Source: Armatimonadota bacterium
GTDB lineage: Bacteria; Armatimonadota; Armatimonadia; Armatimonadales; Armatimonadaceae
Assembly: GCA_014381035.1 (NCBI GenBank)
Contig: JACMIS010000110.1
Span: 1 to 16,324 of the forward strand
DNA: 16,324 nt
Direction of reading: 5' to 3'
In this document: positions 1-7,584 of the stretch, one piece after another
How the letters are laid out: the number at the start of each line of letters is the position of its first letter
Numbering within the stretch: position 1 is the first letter of the stretch
Notes under the pieces: generated by a model
Told to the model about the DNA's origin: nothing
Seen by the model: only the letters and a program-made list of their open reading frames with translations
Database searches by the model: none
Program-made: the position numbers and the translations under genes

Positions 1-142
1 TCGCCGACTTATATGCGAACGATTTCTATCTGGAAAGTTAGTGGAAACGAGGCATGTGCGGGTCACGAATCGATTCGTGACCCGCACATGCCTCGTTTCC
101 ACTAACTTTCCAGATAGAAATCGTTCGCATATAAGTCGGCGA
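1..142. repeat. Perfect 142-bp palindrome with no spacer
   Basis: Bases 1-71 are the exact reverse complement of bases 72-142, checked block by block with no mismatch. The centre is the CG at 71/72. The right arm contains the last 13 sense codons and the TAG stop of the aldo/keto reductase gene (stop complement at 102-104), so the left arm carries a mirrored copy of the same gene tail, with its stop at 39-41. Symmetry reaches the window edge, so the true repeat may be longer. A perfect arm that includes coding sequence is more typical of a fold-back assembly or amplification artefact at a contig end than of a terminator or operator. A genuine tail-to-tail inverted duplication remains possible. 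Confidence 0.95.
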
Positions 143-1103
143 TGTGCGCGGATTCGGCTCCCGTGAGCGGTGGCACATCGGACGCGGCGGCGAGTTCGGC
201 GAGTTGCGGGGCGTCGTAAATATTGGGTAGTACGGAGACGATGCTTGGTTCCGATAGGATGAACTGTATCGCCGCCTGACTGATGGTGCGTCCCGTTCCT
301 TCGGTCAGAAACCCCAACTTATCTACTTTCAGCAAGCCTTTATCCAGCCAGATCCGCTTCGCTTCGTTGGTGGTCATCCGCCAGTTGCGATGGTCGCCGG
401 GTGCGAATGTAGTCTCGGCGTGAAGGTTTCCTTCCAGCAAACCGGAGGCATGTGGGACACGAGTGAGAACCGCCTTGCCATGCTTTCGGGCGGACTCGAA
501 AATCGGGGCACCGATCTGCTGTTCCAACAGATTGTAAATGATCTGTACTCCCGCCATCCCGGTGTTCTCGATGACATGCATCGATTCGTCGGATTGGCGG
601 GGGTCGATCGCCGGACCGAGTGCGGCTCCATAGGCGCGGATCTTCCCTTCCGTTTGAAGCGATTCGAGCGTCGCCAACAGATCATCCTTCGTTAGCGCGT
701 CCATGCGCGGGTTATGCAACTGGTAAAAATCGATGCGGTCGGTTTGCAGCCGTTCCAGAGATTTCTCGACCGCGAACCGCAGATACTCCGGCGTCCAGTT
801 GTGTGGTCGTTCGCGCTGATTCGCGGACGGTGCGTGATTGTAAATATCGTAGCCGAATTTGGTAGCGATGGTGATTTCATCACGGCGACCGGGAAACGCC
901 TCGGCGAGTATCGTTTCCGCGCCGCCGTCATCGTAGGTGTCGGCGGTGTCATAAAACGTGATTCCCCGGTCCAGGGCTTGACGAAGAAGATCAATACCAA
1001 CGGCGCGGTCGGTGATCCCCCACCATGTAGTTGCGACGGTCCAAACACCAAAGCCAACGGTGGACGCCTGTATATCGGTGCCGGGAAAAGTTCGGTACTG
1101 CAT
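102..1103 (-). CDS. Aldo/keto reductase family oxidoreductase
   Basis: This is a 333-residue cytoplasmic NAD(P)H-dependent reductase of the aldo/keto reductase superfamily, a (beta/alpha)8 barrel. The catalytic tetrad is visible as D52 and Y57 (in FYDTADTY), K82 (ATKFG) and H130 (FYQLHNP). The N-terminus ([17 protein letters not shown]) and the C-terminal cofactor-binding region ([16 protein letters not shown]) are typical of the family, and the length is normal for the bacterial YghZ/MocA-like branch. The substrate cannot be told from sequence; homologues in this phylum often sit with sugar-catabolism genes. The ATG at 1101-1103 has no strong Shine-Dalgarno. The last codons and the stop lie inside the 142-bp palindrome, so the 3' end of the gene depends on that junction being correct. 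The next gene upstream on the same strand ends 65 bp away, so the two may be co-transcribed. Confidence 0.93.
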   Translation of the reverse strand: MQYRTFPGTDIQASTVGFGVWTVATTWWGITDRAVGIDLLRQALDRGITFYDTADTYDDGGAETILAEAFPGRRDEITIATKFGYDIYNHAPSANQRERPHNWTPEYLRFAVEKSLERLQTDRIDFYQLHNPRMDALTKDDLLATLESLQTEGKIRAYGAALGPAIDPRQSDESMHVIENTGMAGVQIIYNLLEQQIGAPIFESARKHGKAVLTRVPHASGLLEGNLHAETTFAPGDHRNWRMTTNEAKRIWLDKGLLKVDKLGFLTEGTGRTISQAAIQFILSEPSIVSVLPNIYDAPQLAELAAASDVPPLTGAESAHIADLYANDFYLES

Positions 1104-1168
1104 GCGTCTATCGTACCGCTCTCAGGAAACAGGCGTCAAGCCGGATATTACGATAGACGTTATAAGTA

Positions 1169-1585
1169 TTATGCCAGAACCGGTACGGGGTTGGCGAGGT
1201 GCCACAAGTCGCCGTAAAAACGCAAGGCTTTACGCATCGCGTGGCGGTTGCGTGCATTCGCCGCTCCCGTCGCCTGCTCGACAGCGGATTGGGCGATGCC
1301 GACAGCATCCCGGTAGCGGTCCCCGAAAAGACGCAGGGCATTGCGCACCGTCCAGCGGGGCATTTCCCGTGATTTTCCCATCGCCGTCTTTTCCCGTTGG
1401 CGGGCGGAGCGGGCGAGTATGAGGGGTGCCGCGAGCCCTGCGGTCGCCTGTACAGCGGTCACGGCACGATGCGAACGAAGCCTGCCACCATTTGCTTCAC
1501 GCAAGGCGTCCACGAGGTCATACTCGTGGCGATTCATCGCTCCATAAATCTGCAGTGCGGTACGTATTGTATTGATAGTGAGCAT
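1169..1585 (-). CDS. Hypothetical protein with three copies of an [IVM]RxALxxxG motif
   Basis: This 138-residue protein matches no family I recognise. It contains three related short segments: IRTALQIYG (residues 7-15), VRNALRLFG (80-88) and MRKALRFYG (117-125), each followed by more charged, probably helical sequence. A small hydrophobic stretch (AGLAAPLILA, about 49-58) looks too short for a certain membrane helix. The protein is rich in Ala and Arg. It reads as a real gene because it fills the gap between two convincing genes on one strand and has coherent repeats. The ATG at 1583-1585 has only a poor ribosome-binding site. It is divergent from the nucleoside-hydrolase-like gene and upstream of the aldo/keto reductase. 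The function is unknown; the repeated helices could mediate protein or nucleic-acid contacts, but that is a guess. Confidence 0.6.
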   Translation of the reverse strand: MLTINTIRTALQIYGAMNRHEYDLVDALREANGGRLRSHRAVTAVQATAGLAAPLILARSARQREKTAMGKSREMPRWTVRNALRLFGDRYRDAVGIAQSAVEQATGAANARNRHAMRKALRFYGDLWHLANPVPVLA

Positions 1586-1683
1586 AATGGAGCGTCCCGA
1601 GCCTTTTCATCAGAATCATCCGTCCCTGATTGGCGAACCGGTGTTGTGTGCGTTACGATTGTTTCTAAACTATTCCTATTGTC

Positions 1684-1703
1684 GGCAAATTTTAACGTTT
1701 GCC
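1684..1703. promoter_or_regulatory. Inverted repeat in a divergent intergenic region, possible operator
   Basis: GGCAAA at 1684-1689 and its exact complement TTTGCC at 1698-1703 flank an AT-rich 8-bp spacer. The repeat sits in the 221-bp gap between the divergent 138-residue gene and the nucleoside-hydrolase-like gene, where a shared regulator could bind. The arms are only 6 bp, so chance is a real alternative. The rest of the gap shows no convincing paired -35/-10 boxes. Confidence 0.3.
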
Positions 1704-1806
1704 ACACATTTGTCGTCTTTGTTGCAACTTTTGTCGGACATTTCTCGCCGCCCCGCGGGAATCACATCCGTCGTCGCTTTATTCCCTCAAAGAGAAAGCA
1801 CTAACC

Positions 1807-2778
1807 ATGCCAGAACTGGCGAGCCGCGCCCCAATTTTATATATTTCTGATATTTCGGCAGACCGCTTCGATGCTGCCGACCTATTCGACCTTGCATTCC
1901 TGCTTCACTTGCACGCGAAGCTCACCCTGACGGGAATCGTTCTGTCGGAAGGGGACGAAGGCGGTATCCGCGCGCTGGATTCCCTCGCCGTTCGTTCCCC
2001 CAACGCAGACAATATAGCCTACTTCGTGGGAGCGAACGGACTTGAGGAAGCGTTGCGTACTGTATCCGAACCCGTGAATATCGTTGCAGTCGCCAATTTC
2101 GCACTGCTGGCAACGGTTCTACGCGCAGATCGGACGCTATTTCGCGAAAAGGTGGCGCGCCTTTTCCTGGTTGGGGGGCACGCCAACGACTACACTATCG
2201 TACGCGCCGAGGGCGAACGCCTTCCGATAGACCCGCGCTTAAAAGATCGTCATCCCGAACGCTTCGCTTCGAGCGGAGATTTGCGTTTCACTGGAATAGA
2301 AAGCCGACCGGCATTGCGGGATGCGGGGCTTTCAGGCAGCTTATCGGAACCGGTCGCCTTTTCCGAGTTACTGACCTCCGGGGAGGGGGTGATCTGGCTA
2401 CCCCGAGACATATGCCTGTGGCGCTACGCCGCCCCGCAAACCCTTTCGGATGGCGGCGCGGTCTGCGAGTGGCTCCTGCGGGAACTGTTCTGGGCGAATC
2501 TGCAAGCAGGTATGGATCGGTTCACGGCGGGAGATGCTCCGGTGCTACTATCGGCACTACCCGCGTTACTACTCGCGACGCAACCGGACCCGCTAGGCTG
2601 GCTGCGACTGTTCCGGGCGGTAACGGCTCGCGTCGAGACAAACGCCGAAACCGGGCGCATTGCCAACATCGCCGTCAAACACGAACGACCGAATTTGTAC
2701 GCCGTGGTCGGCATTGACGGGCGTGCCCTCGGCGAGGTCGTCACGAAGACCCTGCGCGTACGTCCGCTGATGTCGTAA
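1807..2778 (+). CDS. Divergent nucleoside hydrolase-like protein
   Basis: This 323-residue protein has the layout of the inosine-uridine nucleoside hydrolase fold. An acidic N-terminal strand (ISDISADRFDAADLFDLAFLL) is followed by ITGIVLSEGDEGG. The segment VNIVAVANFALLATVLR, then VARLFLVGGHAND, matches the family pattern 'vtivatGpltNlA...ivvMGG'. The family's calcium-binding DTDxGxDD motif is not intact here, and I see no clear C-terminal histidine/aspartate pair, so catalysis as an N-ribohydrolase is doubtful. Upstream in-frame ATGs from 1699 read through implausible Cys-rich sequence. The ATG at 1807 (MPELASRAP) is preferred, with a purine-rich AAAGAGAAAG stretch upstream. The gene converges on the metallophosphoesterase gene, with 94 bp between them and no clear terminator. 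The fold is fairly likely; the activity is not established. Confidence 0.75.
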   Translation: MPELASRAPILYISDISADRFDAADLFDLAFLLHLHAKLTLTGIVLSEGDEGGIRALDSLAVRSPNADNIAYFVGANGLEEALRTVSEPVNIVAVANFALLATVLRADRTLFREKVARLFLVGGHANDYTIVRAEGERLPIDPRLKDRHPERFASSGDLRFTGIESRPALRDAGLSGSLSEPVAFSELLTSGEGVIWLPRDICLWRYAAPQTLSDGGAVCEWLLRELFWANLQAGMDRFTAGDAPVLLSALPALLLATQPDPLGWLRLFRAVTARVETNAETGRIANIAVKHERPNLYAVVGIDGRALGEVVTKTLRVRPLMS

Positions 2779-2872
2779 CGAAACTATCCGCCGTCCCGCT
2801 CAGGGCGCAGAATGCCTTCAGGGCAGACACTGTTCGAACCGGAAGGTCCCCTCCTCTCCCGTCCGCTCGCGT

Positions 2873-3823
2873 TTACGCCTTTTCCAGCCGGGCTTGCCAA
2901 CCGTATGGCACGTAACGATGGCTTATGGTTTTACCGTCGACGGTCGCGACAGTAAAACCTTCCGGATGGACGCCGAGTCGTGGTCCCTTCCACCACTCGC
3001 CGCAGACTGCGCCACCGGTTATGTAACGGGTTCCGAGATAATCGCACGCTTCTACGACATGGGTATGCCCTTGAAAAACGGCTTTGACATTATACGGGCG
3101 GATCAGTTCGGCGAACTCTTTGCCATTTCGGACGATGGTTTGTTCGGTCAACGCTTGCGTCGTGCCTTCCGTGTACAAGCCGAACATGGTGAGCACGGGA
3201 ATGTGCGTGAGGAAAACAACGGGTTGTTCTTTGCCGGTCTTGCGGAGCAAGTCGTCGAGCCAGCGGATTTGCTCGGGGTCTATCTCGCCCCACCATTTAC
3301 CGCCCGCCGCGACACCGACCGAATCCAAGGTGACGAAACGCCAGCCGCCGAAGTCGAACGTGTCGTAGCGATTCTTGACTCCGGTCCGCTTCTGCCACAT
3401 TCCCTTGCCGAACTCCGGGTCGTCCGCCGCGACCGGGGTTTTCCCGCCAATCGCATACACATCGTGGTTTCCGACGGTGTAATATAGGGGGAGTGACAGT
3501 TCGGCGGCGGCTTTATTCCACAAATCGTAGAGAAGGTCGCTACGTGGGCGATCCACGAGTGCAACGTCCATGACAATATCGCCGCCGATCAACGCGAACG
3601 CAGGCTTCTCTTTCAACGCCCGTATCGCGTCGAACGCTTTTTTGACGCCTTCCGCCGCGCCCAACTCCGGTTGGATATGAGTGTCAGTGATATGAACGAA
3701 TGAAAATTTTTGTGGTTCTGCGCCGTCGGCGTCAAGAGTTGTAAGTAGCGTCGAGCCGGTCGTAGCAAGCGAGACGCCGCCGAAAATCAGGTCCCGGCGC
3801 GTGATGGGAAAGGATTTTTTCAT
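2873..3823 (-). CDS. Tat-exported metallophosphoesterase (calcineurin-like)
   Basis: This 316-residue protein carries the five metal-binding blocks of the calcineurin-like phosphoesterase superfamily: D47-x-H49 (HITDTHI), GGD at 80-82, GNHD at 118-121, TH at 206-207 and GHTH at 252-255. The N-terminus has a twin-arginine signal (ITRRDLIFGG, arginines 9-10) followed by a hydrophobic stretch to about residue 30, so it should be exported folded with its dinuclear metal centre. The ATG at 3821-3823 is chosen because it places the RR motif correctly; the longer reading adds 13 residues unlike a signal peptide. The substrate (phosphomonoester, phosphodiester or nucleotide) cannot be told. It lies 63 bp downstream of a pseudopilin gene on the same strand and is probably the last gene of the regulator-pseudopilin-enzyme module. 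Confidence 0.9.
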   Translation of the reverse strand: MKKSFPITRRDLIFGGVSLATTGSTLLTTLDADGAEPQKFSFVHITDTHIQPELGAAEGVKKAFDAIRALKEKPAFALIGGDIVMDVALVDRPRSDLLYDLWNKAAAELSLPLYYTVGNHDVYAIGGKTPVAADDPEFGKGMWQKRTGVKNRYDTFDFGGWRFVTLDSVGVAAGGKWWGEIDPEQIRWLDDLLRKTGKEQPVVFLTHIPVLTMFGLYTEGTTQALTEQTIVRNGKEFAELIRPYNVKAVFQGHTHVVEACDYLGTRYITGGAVCGEWWKGPRLGVHPEGFTVATVDGKTISHRYVPYGWQARLEKA

Positions 3824-3843
3824 AATGGACGTATTATCGACGA

Positions 3844-3869
3844 TGCCCCGCCTTTTCTGCAAGACGGGG
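3844..3869 (-). terminator. Possible weak hairpin terminator after the pseudopilin gene
   Basis: GCCCCG at 3844-3849 pairs with CGGGGC at 3864-3869 around a 14-nt loop, just downstream of the pseudopilin stop on the minus strand and before the metallophosphoesterase ATG. There is no clear T-run after it, so it may only attenuate transcription or act as an mRNA processing or stability element between the two genes. Confidence 0.3.
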
Positions 3870-3886
3870 CGTCAGCAGGTGGGACG

Positions 3887-4783
3887 TTATAGTCGAAAAT
3901 CGGGAGTGCTGCCGTCGTTCCCGATCTCGTTTCTGTTACCGAATCCGCACTGTCCCTTGATCGCTTCCGGCTTGAACCATTTCGCATGACCGTCGACAAA
4001 ACCATAGTTCGCCCCGCCACTGTGCCGCTGGGACGAGGGCAAGGCACGCTCGTTCGCCTGCTGTTCTGCAATCAGCGTGCTGAAAAAGTTCGCACGATTA
4101 TTCGTCGTGTTCGTCGGGTCATTCAACACGCAAGGTGACGCGGTGATTGCGGGAGGGCGCACAATCGAAAACACCGACCCGTGACCACGCTCCAAGCCGT
4201 TCGCGCCGCCGCCGGAATTTGCCGCCGCTTCTGTAACCATGATCGTCGTCGAAGTGTACTGAATGTCGGCGAGGGTCGCCGTATTGGTGCCGTTATTCGC
4301 CAGATTGTTATTGCGGGCATACGATGCCTGGTACGCCCCACCCCAATCTGCCGGGTTCGTGCTCGACGTCCACTTATGTCCACGTACCGCCTTGTTTCCC
4401 TGCATATCAAGGTCAGTGGGCAGGAACGGTATAGGCTCTACGGTATCAGAGGGGCATTTAAATACCTGCCGACTTTTCACATAAGGGTCAACCAGATCTA
4501 CCCAACCGAGAATGACACGGTCAGCGATGCAATTATAGTTGCCATTCGGGTTGCTACACTCGCGGTTGAACGGCACAGTCTCCTCGAAATCTTGTTGGTA
4601 CTGGATCAAGCCAAGCGAAATCTGTTTGATGTTGGACAGGCACGATGTCTGCCGCGCCTTCTCACGTGCCTGCGCGAAAACCGGGAATAGTATCGCGGCA
4701 AGTATCGCAATAATAGCAATAACAACGAGCAACTCAATGAGGGTGAATGCGCTTTGGCAACGAGAGATTAAGTGTTTCTTCAT
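3887..4783 (-). CDS. DUF1559-type pseudopilin with H-x9-DG C-terminal motif
   Basis: This 298-residue protein has a type IV prepilin / type II secretion N-terminal methylation motif: basic residues, then AF with F13 as +1, E17 at +5 and an 18-residue hydrophobic helix ([17 protein letters not shown]). [14 protein letters not shown] and SCLSNIKQ follow, as in Armatimonadota paralogues. Near the end, H254 and D264-G265 form the H-x9-DG signature ([19 protein letters not shown]). It should be processed by a prepilin peptidase and sit in the envelope; its role in this phylum is poorly defined. The ATG is at 4781-4783, with GGAAAGG somewhat far upstream. The 214-bp gap to the regulator gene has a TATAAA-like -10 (minus strand, complement at 4873-4878) without a good -35. 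It follows the GntR-type regulator and precedes the metallophosphoesterase. Confidence 0.93.
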   Translation of the reverse strand: MKKHLISRCQSAFTLIELLVVIAIIAILAAILFPVFAQAREKARQTSCLSNIKQISLGLIQYQQDFEETVPFNRECSNPNGNYNCIADRVILGWVDLVDPYVKSRQVFKCPSDTVEPIPFLPTDLDMQGNKAVRGHKWTSSTNPADWGGAYQASYARNNNLANNGTNTATLADIQYTSTTIMVTEAAANSGGGANGLERGHGSVFSIVRPPAITASPCVLNDPTNTTNNRANFFSTLIAEQQANERALPSSQRHSGGANYGFVDGHAKWFKPEAIKGQCGFGNRNEIGNDGSTPDFRL

Positions 4784-4997
4784 GAGACGGGAGGCCTTTC
4801 CTGGGTGATGACACGAGATAGATTGTTTGTAGCGACGCGTGTCGGGTTTGCGAATAACGGCAGGACATGTGATTTATACCGGTGTTATCGGGATTGCGTC
4901 TTTGTAATCAGGCAAATAGTGTACAAAAATCAGATTATGTATCTTTATGTGCGGGAGTTCCTTTCTGTGTGTGAAGACATCACCTATTTGCTATGCT

Positions 4998-6161
4998 TTA
5001 TGGAAAGATCTTCGGGATTAGCATTCGGTGCCTCGGCTCCGGTGACTCGCCCCTCATTCGCGCCTCTAACTGGAGCAACATGACACGCGCCATCTCCGCC
5101 GGATCGTTCGCGACGCGAACGATGTCGTCTTCCCAGGGCGAGAGAATCCGTGAGCCGATATTGGCATGACCGACCACCTCCATGTCTTCGCGTAGCCGCA
5201 TCCCACGCTTTTCCATAGCGATCAACGCTCCCTGAACCATCAATTCACTGTTACAGATGATCGCGTCCGGATGTTGTTCTTGCGGTCCGTCGAGCACGGC
5301 ATTTGCTGTCCGGTACCCCTGCTCCCAGAATGTCTCGACCCGTCTTCCGTCAGGCAGGATCGGGAGGTGACGCGCCTCCCAGACCAGTTCCGGATGGAAC
5401 GGCAACCGGCTTTCCGCCAGCACCGCCTCGAATCGTGCGACCAGTGCGTCCTTTTCGCCCGTATCTTCCGCCCCCAAGTGATAACCGAATGCGGTCCAGA
5501 TGCCGATCCTTTGGCACCCTTTCTCAACCAACAACGGGACTCCTACCGTAACGAGTTGCGAGTTGTCGAAACTAACGGCGTAGTGTTCGTGATCCTGATA
5601 GTTGCTATATCCGGCGAAAGCGATCACGGGGACGCCGTGTGCTTTCAGCCAGATGCTAATCCCCTCTGAGATACCGATCCCGAGAACGCCATGGATACGC
5701 CCCGCTTTGACGGCTTCCATCACCTCCATTTGTAAGGCGATGCCATTGTGATCCCCGTTAGAAGGGTCAGTGGTGAACTGAAAGAGTAGTCGGTGTCCCT
5801 CCCGGGAAACCGATGCACGCACTTGCTCCACCAAAATGTGCCAGAACGGCGACACCTCGGCAGCCGTGAAGAAGATAGGGTTGCACATTAATGCGACGGT
5901 TTTGCGCGAAACTTCCTGTGAGACGAAGATGCCCACCCCGTGGCGCCGGTATAGCACCTGCTGCCCCTCGAGACGCTCCAGTGCCTTGTTCAGAGTAACA
6001 ACACTGACTTTCAGGTTCTCACGGAGTTCCAGAAACGACGGCATGCGTGCGTTCGCACCCAGCTCGTCCGCGATCCGCCGGAGGCTGTTGCATGCCGATT
6101 GCGTCCGAGTCGGGGTCGGCGTTTTTTCGGTCAGGGTTGCTGTACGGGTGCGGATCGGCAT
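4998..6161 (-). CDS. GntR-type transcriptional regulator with LacI-type sensor domain
   Basis: This 387-residue one-component regulator has an N-terminal winged helix (about residues 22-82) with the GntR signature: MPSFLELRENLKVSVVTLNKAL is the recognition region and LEGQQVLYRRHGVGIFV the wing. From about residue 86 (KTVALMCNP) to the end is a periplasmic-binding-protein-like effector domain, as in AraR-type regulators, including VVGHANI and DDIVRVANDPAEMA. Such proteins usually sense a sugar or sugar derivative. The longer reading starts at TTG 6221 or ATG 6215, but a near-consensus promoter lies inside that extension and the extra residues (YCRCSDTPRTKK) are unlike the family. The ATG at 6159-6161 is therefore preferred, despite having no real Shine-Dalgarno. 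It is upstream of the pseudopilin gene on the same strand. Confidence 0.9.
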   Translation of the reverse strand: MPIRTRTATLTEKTPTPTRTQSACNSLRRIADELGANARMPSFLELRENLKVSVVTLNKALERLEGQQVLYRRHGVGIFVSQEVSRKTVALMCNPIFFTAAEVSPFWHILVEQVRASVSREGHRLLFQFTTDPSNGDHNGIALQMEVMEAVKAGRIHGVLGIGISEGISIWLKAHGVPVIAFAGYSNYQDHEHYAVSFDNSQLVTVGVPLLVEKGCQRIGIWTAFGYHLGAEDTGEKDALVARFEAVLAESRLPFHPELVWEARHLPILPDGRRVETFWEQGYRTANAVLDGPQEQHPDAIICNSELMVQGALIAMEKRGMRLREDMEVVGHANIGSRILSPWEDDIVRVANDPAEMARVMLLQLEARMRGESPEPRHRMLIPKIFP

Positions 6162-6174
6162 CTTTTTCGTGCGT

Positions 6175-6190
6175 GGTGTATCGCTACACC
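6175..6190. promoter_or_regulatory. Palindromic operator at the regulator's predicted start site
   Basis: GGTGTA (6175-6180) and TACACC (6185-6190) form a perfect 6-bp inverted repeat around TCGC. It begins 4 bp past the -10 box of the minus-strand promoter and covers the expected transcription start, the usual place for a repressor site. Autoregulation by the GntR-type protein is inferred. Confidence 0.6.
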
Positions 6191-6193
6191 GGC

Positions 6194-6221
6194 AGTATAC
6201 CGGCTCTTTTTGCATCGTCAA
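6194..6221 (-). promoter_or_regulatory. Sigma70-like promoter of the GntR-type regulator
   Basis: On the minus strand, TTGACG (complement at 6216-6221; 5 of 6 to consensus) and TATACT (complement at 6194-6199; 5 of 6) are 16 bp apart. The -10 box is embedded in CCGG...CCGG repeats (6189-6203). The start would fall near 6187, giving a leader of about 25 nt before the ATG at 6161. Confidence 0.65.
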
Positions 6222-6279
6222 CCCCGACAGCGGAAATTTAATCTTCGCTTAATCGGAACGGCGAATATTTAACCGTTTC

Positions 6280-7065
6280 TTAACAATTCACCCCGACACG
6301 GGAGAAACCGCGCAGAGCGTTCTCGGTCGTATACGTGATGACCGCATCCTTCGTTTCGGACCGAATCTCCGCGATCCTTTGTGCCACGAGTGAAACGCGG
6401 GCGGGTTCGTTGGGGAATTTCCCGCGAAACGGTTCTGGGGAAAGGTAAGGCGCATCCGTTTCGAGTAGGATCAGGTTTTGGGGGGCGGATTGGACGATAG
6501 CACGTAGTTCGTCATTTTTCTTGTAGGTCACGGTGCCACCGATACCGAGATACCAACCGTGACGGAAAGCGCGTTCGGCGTCGCCCGCATCACCCGCAAA
6601 GCAATGCAGGATGACACCGATGTCTTGCGCTTCGCTTTCCAGGATCGCCAATGTTTCCGGGTACGCATCACGGCAGTGAATCACGATGGGGAGACAGGTC
6701 TCCCGCGCCAGAACGATTTGTGCGCGAAATGCCGTGTCCTGTGCATCTCGCGGCGAAAGGTCGCGGTAAAAATCGAGCCCGATCTCGCCGATCGCCACGG
6801 TCCGTGGGTGCGTTGCCAGTTCGCGGAGTCGCGTCTCTGTTTCGGGAGAATAGTTCGCGGCGTCATGCGGGTGAATACCGACGGTCGCCCACATTCGGGA
6901 ATCGCTTTCGGCGAGCGTCACGGCGCGTTCGGACGACGCAAGATCATAGCCGACAATAATAAACCGTTCGACGCCAGCGAATTTGGCGCGCTCTAAAACG
7001 CCGGGCAGGACATCTCTACTGCCTAAATCCTTGCCATTAAAATGGACGTGTGTATCTATCACCAA
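6280..7065 (-). CDS. tatD: TatD family metal-dependent deoxyribonuclease/hydrolase
   Basis: This 261-residue protein is a cytoplasmic TIM-barrel metal-dependent hydrolase of the TatD family, which is linked to DNA 3'-end repair and to RNA and DNA turnover. All metal ligands and family blocks are visible: IDTHVHFNG (H6, H8), AIGEIGLDFYRD (E94), VIHCRDA (H130), ILHCFAGD (H154) and LLETDAPYLSPEPFRG (D204), then NEPA. The length is normal for the family. The frame opens with TTG at 7063-7065 directly followed by GTG at 7060-7062; either could be the start and neither has a clear Shine-Dalgarno. The GTG would give the family-typical MIDTHVH. The gene is divergent from the small pilin-like gene, 145 bp away. 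The exact paralogue (TatD or YcfH type) is not resolved. Confidence 0.93.
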   Translation of the reverse strand: MVIDTHVHFNGKDLGSRDVLPGVLERAKFAGVERFIIVGYDLASSERAVTLAESDSRMWATVGIHPHDAANYSPETETRLRELATHPRTVAIGEIGLDFYRDLSPRDAQDTAFRAQIVLARETCLPIVIHCRDAYPETLAILESEAQDIGVILHCFAGDAGDAERAFRHGWYLGIGGTVTYKKNDELRAIVQSAPQNLILLETDAPYLSPEPFRGKFPNEPARVSLVAQRIAEIRSETKDAVITYTTENALRGFSRVGVNC

Positions 7066-7210
7066 TCATTATCGTTTCCGGGAACGGTTTTGCTCGAGAG
7101 CGGTTCCCTGAGGCGTGCTGTTGCCGTTGGTATAGTAACACAAGCGAGATGCCATCGGCACCCGATTTTATGCGCCGGAGACCTGACGGAGCGATATACT
7201 GACCGTACCA

Positions 7211-7576
7211 ATGAACGACGAACCGATCCGATCCATGTCTCTTCCGGAACTCGTTGTGGTCTCGGTCGTGGCGGTGCTTCTCGTTGCGGGAGCCGTGTTC
7301 GTCTGGCGGACCGATCCGAAAAAAAAGAACGACGCACACGTTTCGATAACAGCAACCCTGACCCGTATTGAATCGGCAAAAACGCAATTCGCTGCCAACA
7401 ACCGCCTACCTGACGGCACCTATGTGACGCTTTCCACGCTACAAAAAGAGGGGTATGTTCATGGATCGGGGGAGTTTCCCACCGATATTCACTTTGTGCC
7501 GGGCAAAGTCGGTGAAAATACTACCTACCATTTCGCGGACGGTTCACACAAAGACCATTCGGCACCGCCCCAATAG
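7211..7576 (+). CDS. Small pilin-like membrane-anchored protein
   Basis: This 121-residue protein has one N-terminal hydrophobic helix (LVVVSVVAVLLVAGAVFVW, about residues 14-32). The preceding RSMSLPEL resembles a prepilin processing site, with M9 as +1 and E13 at +5, although a serine replaces the usual glycine at -1. After the helix, the pattern 'SITATLTRIESAKTQFAANN', then TYVTLSTLQKEGYV, is like the alpha-helix and short beta domain of minor pseudopilins. The tail ends in a His-rich stretch (DGSHKDHSAPPQ). It is probably an envelope pseudopilin, but a simple membrane-anchored protein is possible. The ATG at 7211 has GGAG about 15 nt upstream; a TATACT lies at 7195-7200 without a matching -35. 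It is divergent from tatD and followed closely by an MFS remnant. Confidence 0.65.
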   Translation: MNDEPIRSMSLPELVVVSVVAVLLVAGAVFVWRTDPKKKNDAHVSITATLTRIESAKTQFAANNRLPDGTYVTLSTLQKEGYVHGSGEFPTDIHFVPGKVGENTTYHFADGSHKDHSAPPQ

Positions 7577-7584
7577 CAGTTTCC

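Noticed and set aside
1..142. The long palindrome as a transcription terminator or replication origin
   Set aside because: It includes coding sequence on one arm, has no T-run and no origin-like boxes; a duplication or assembly fold-back explains it better.
714..1422. Plus-strand open frames opposite the aldo/keto reductase and the 138-residue gene
   Set aside because: They have low-complexity Arg/Cys-rich sequence and overlap stronger minus-strand genes.
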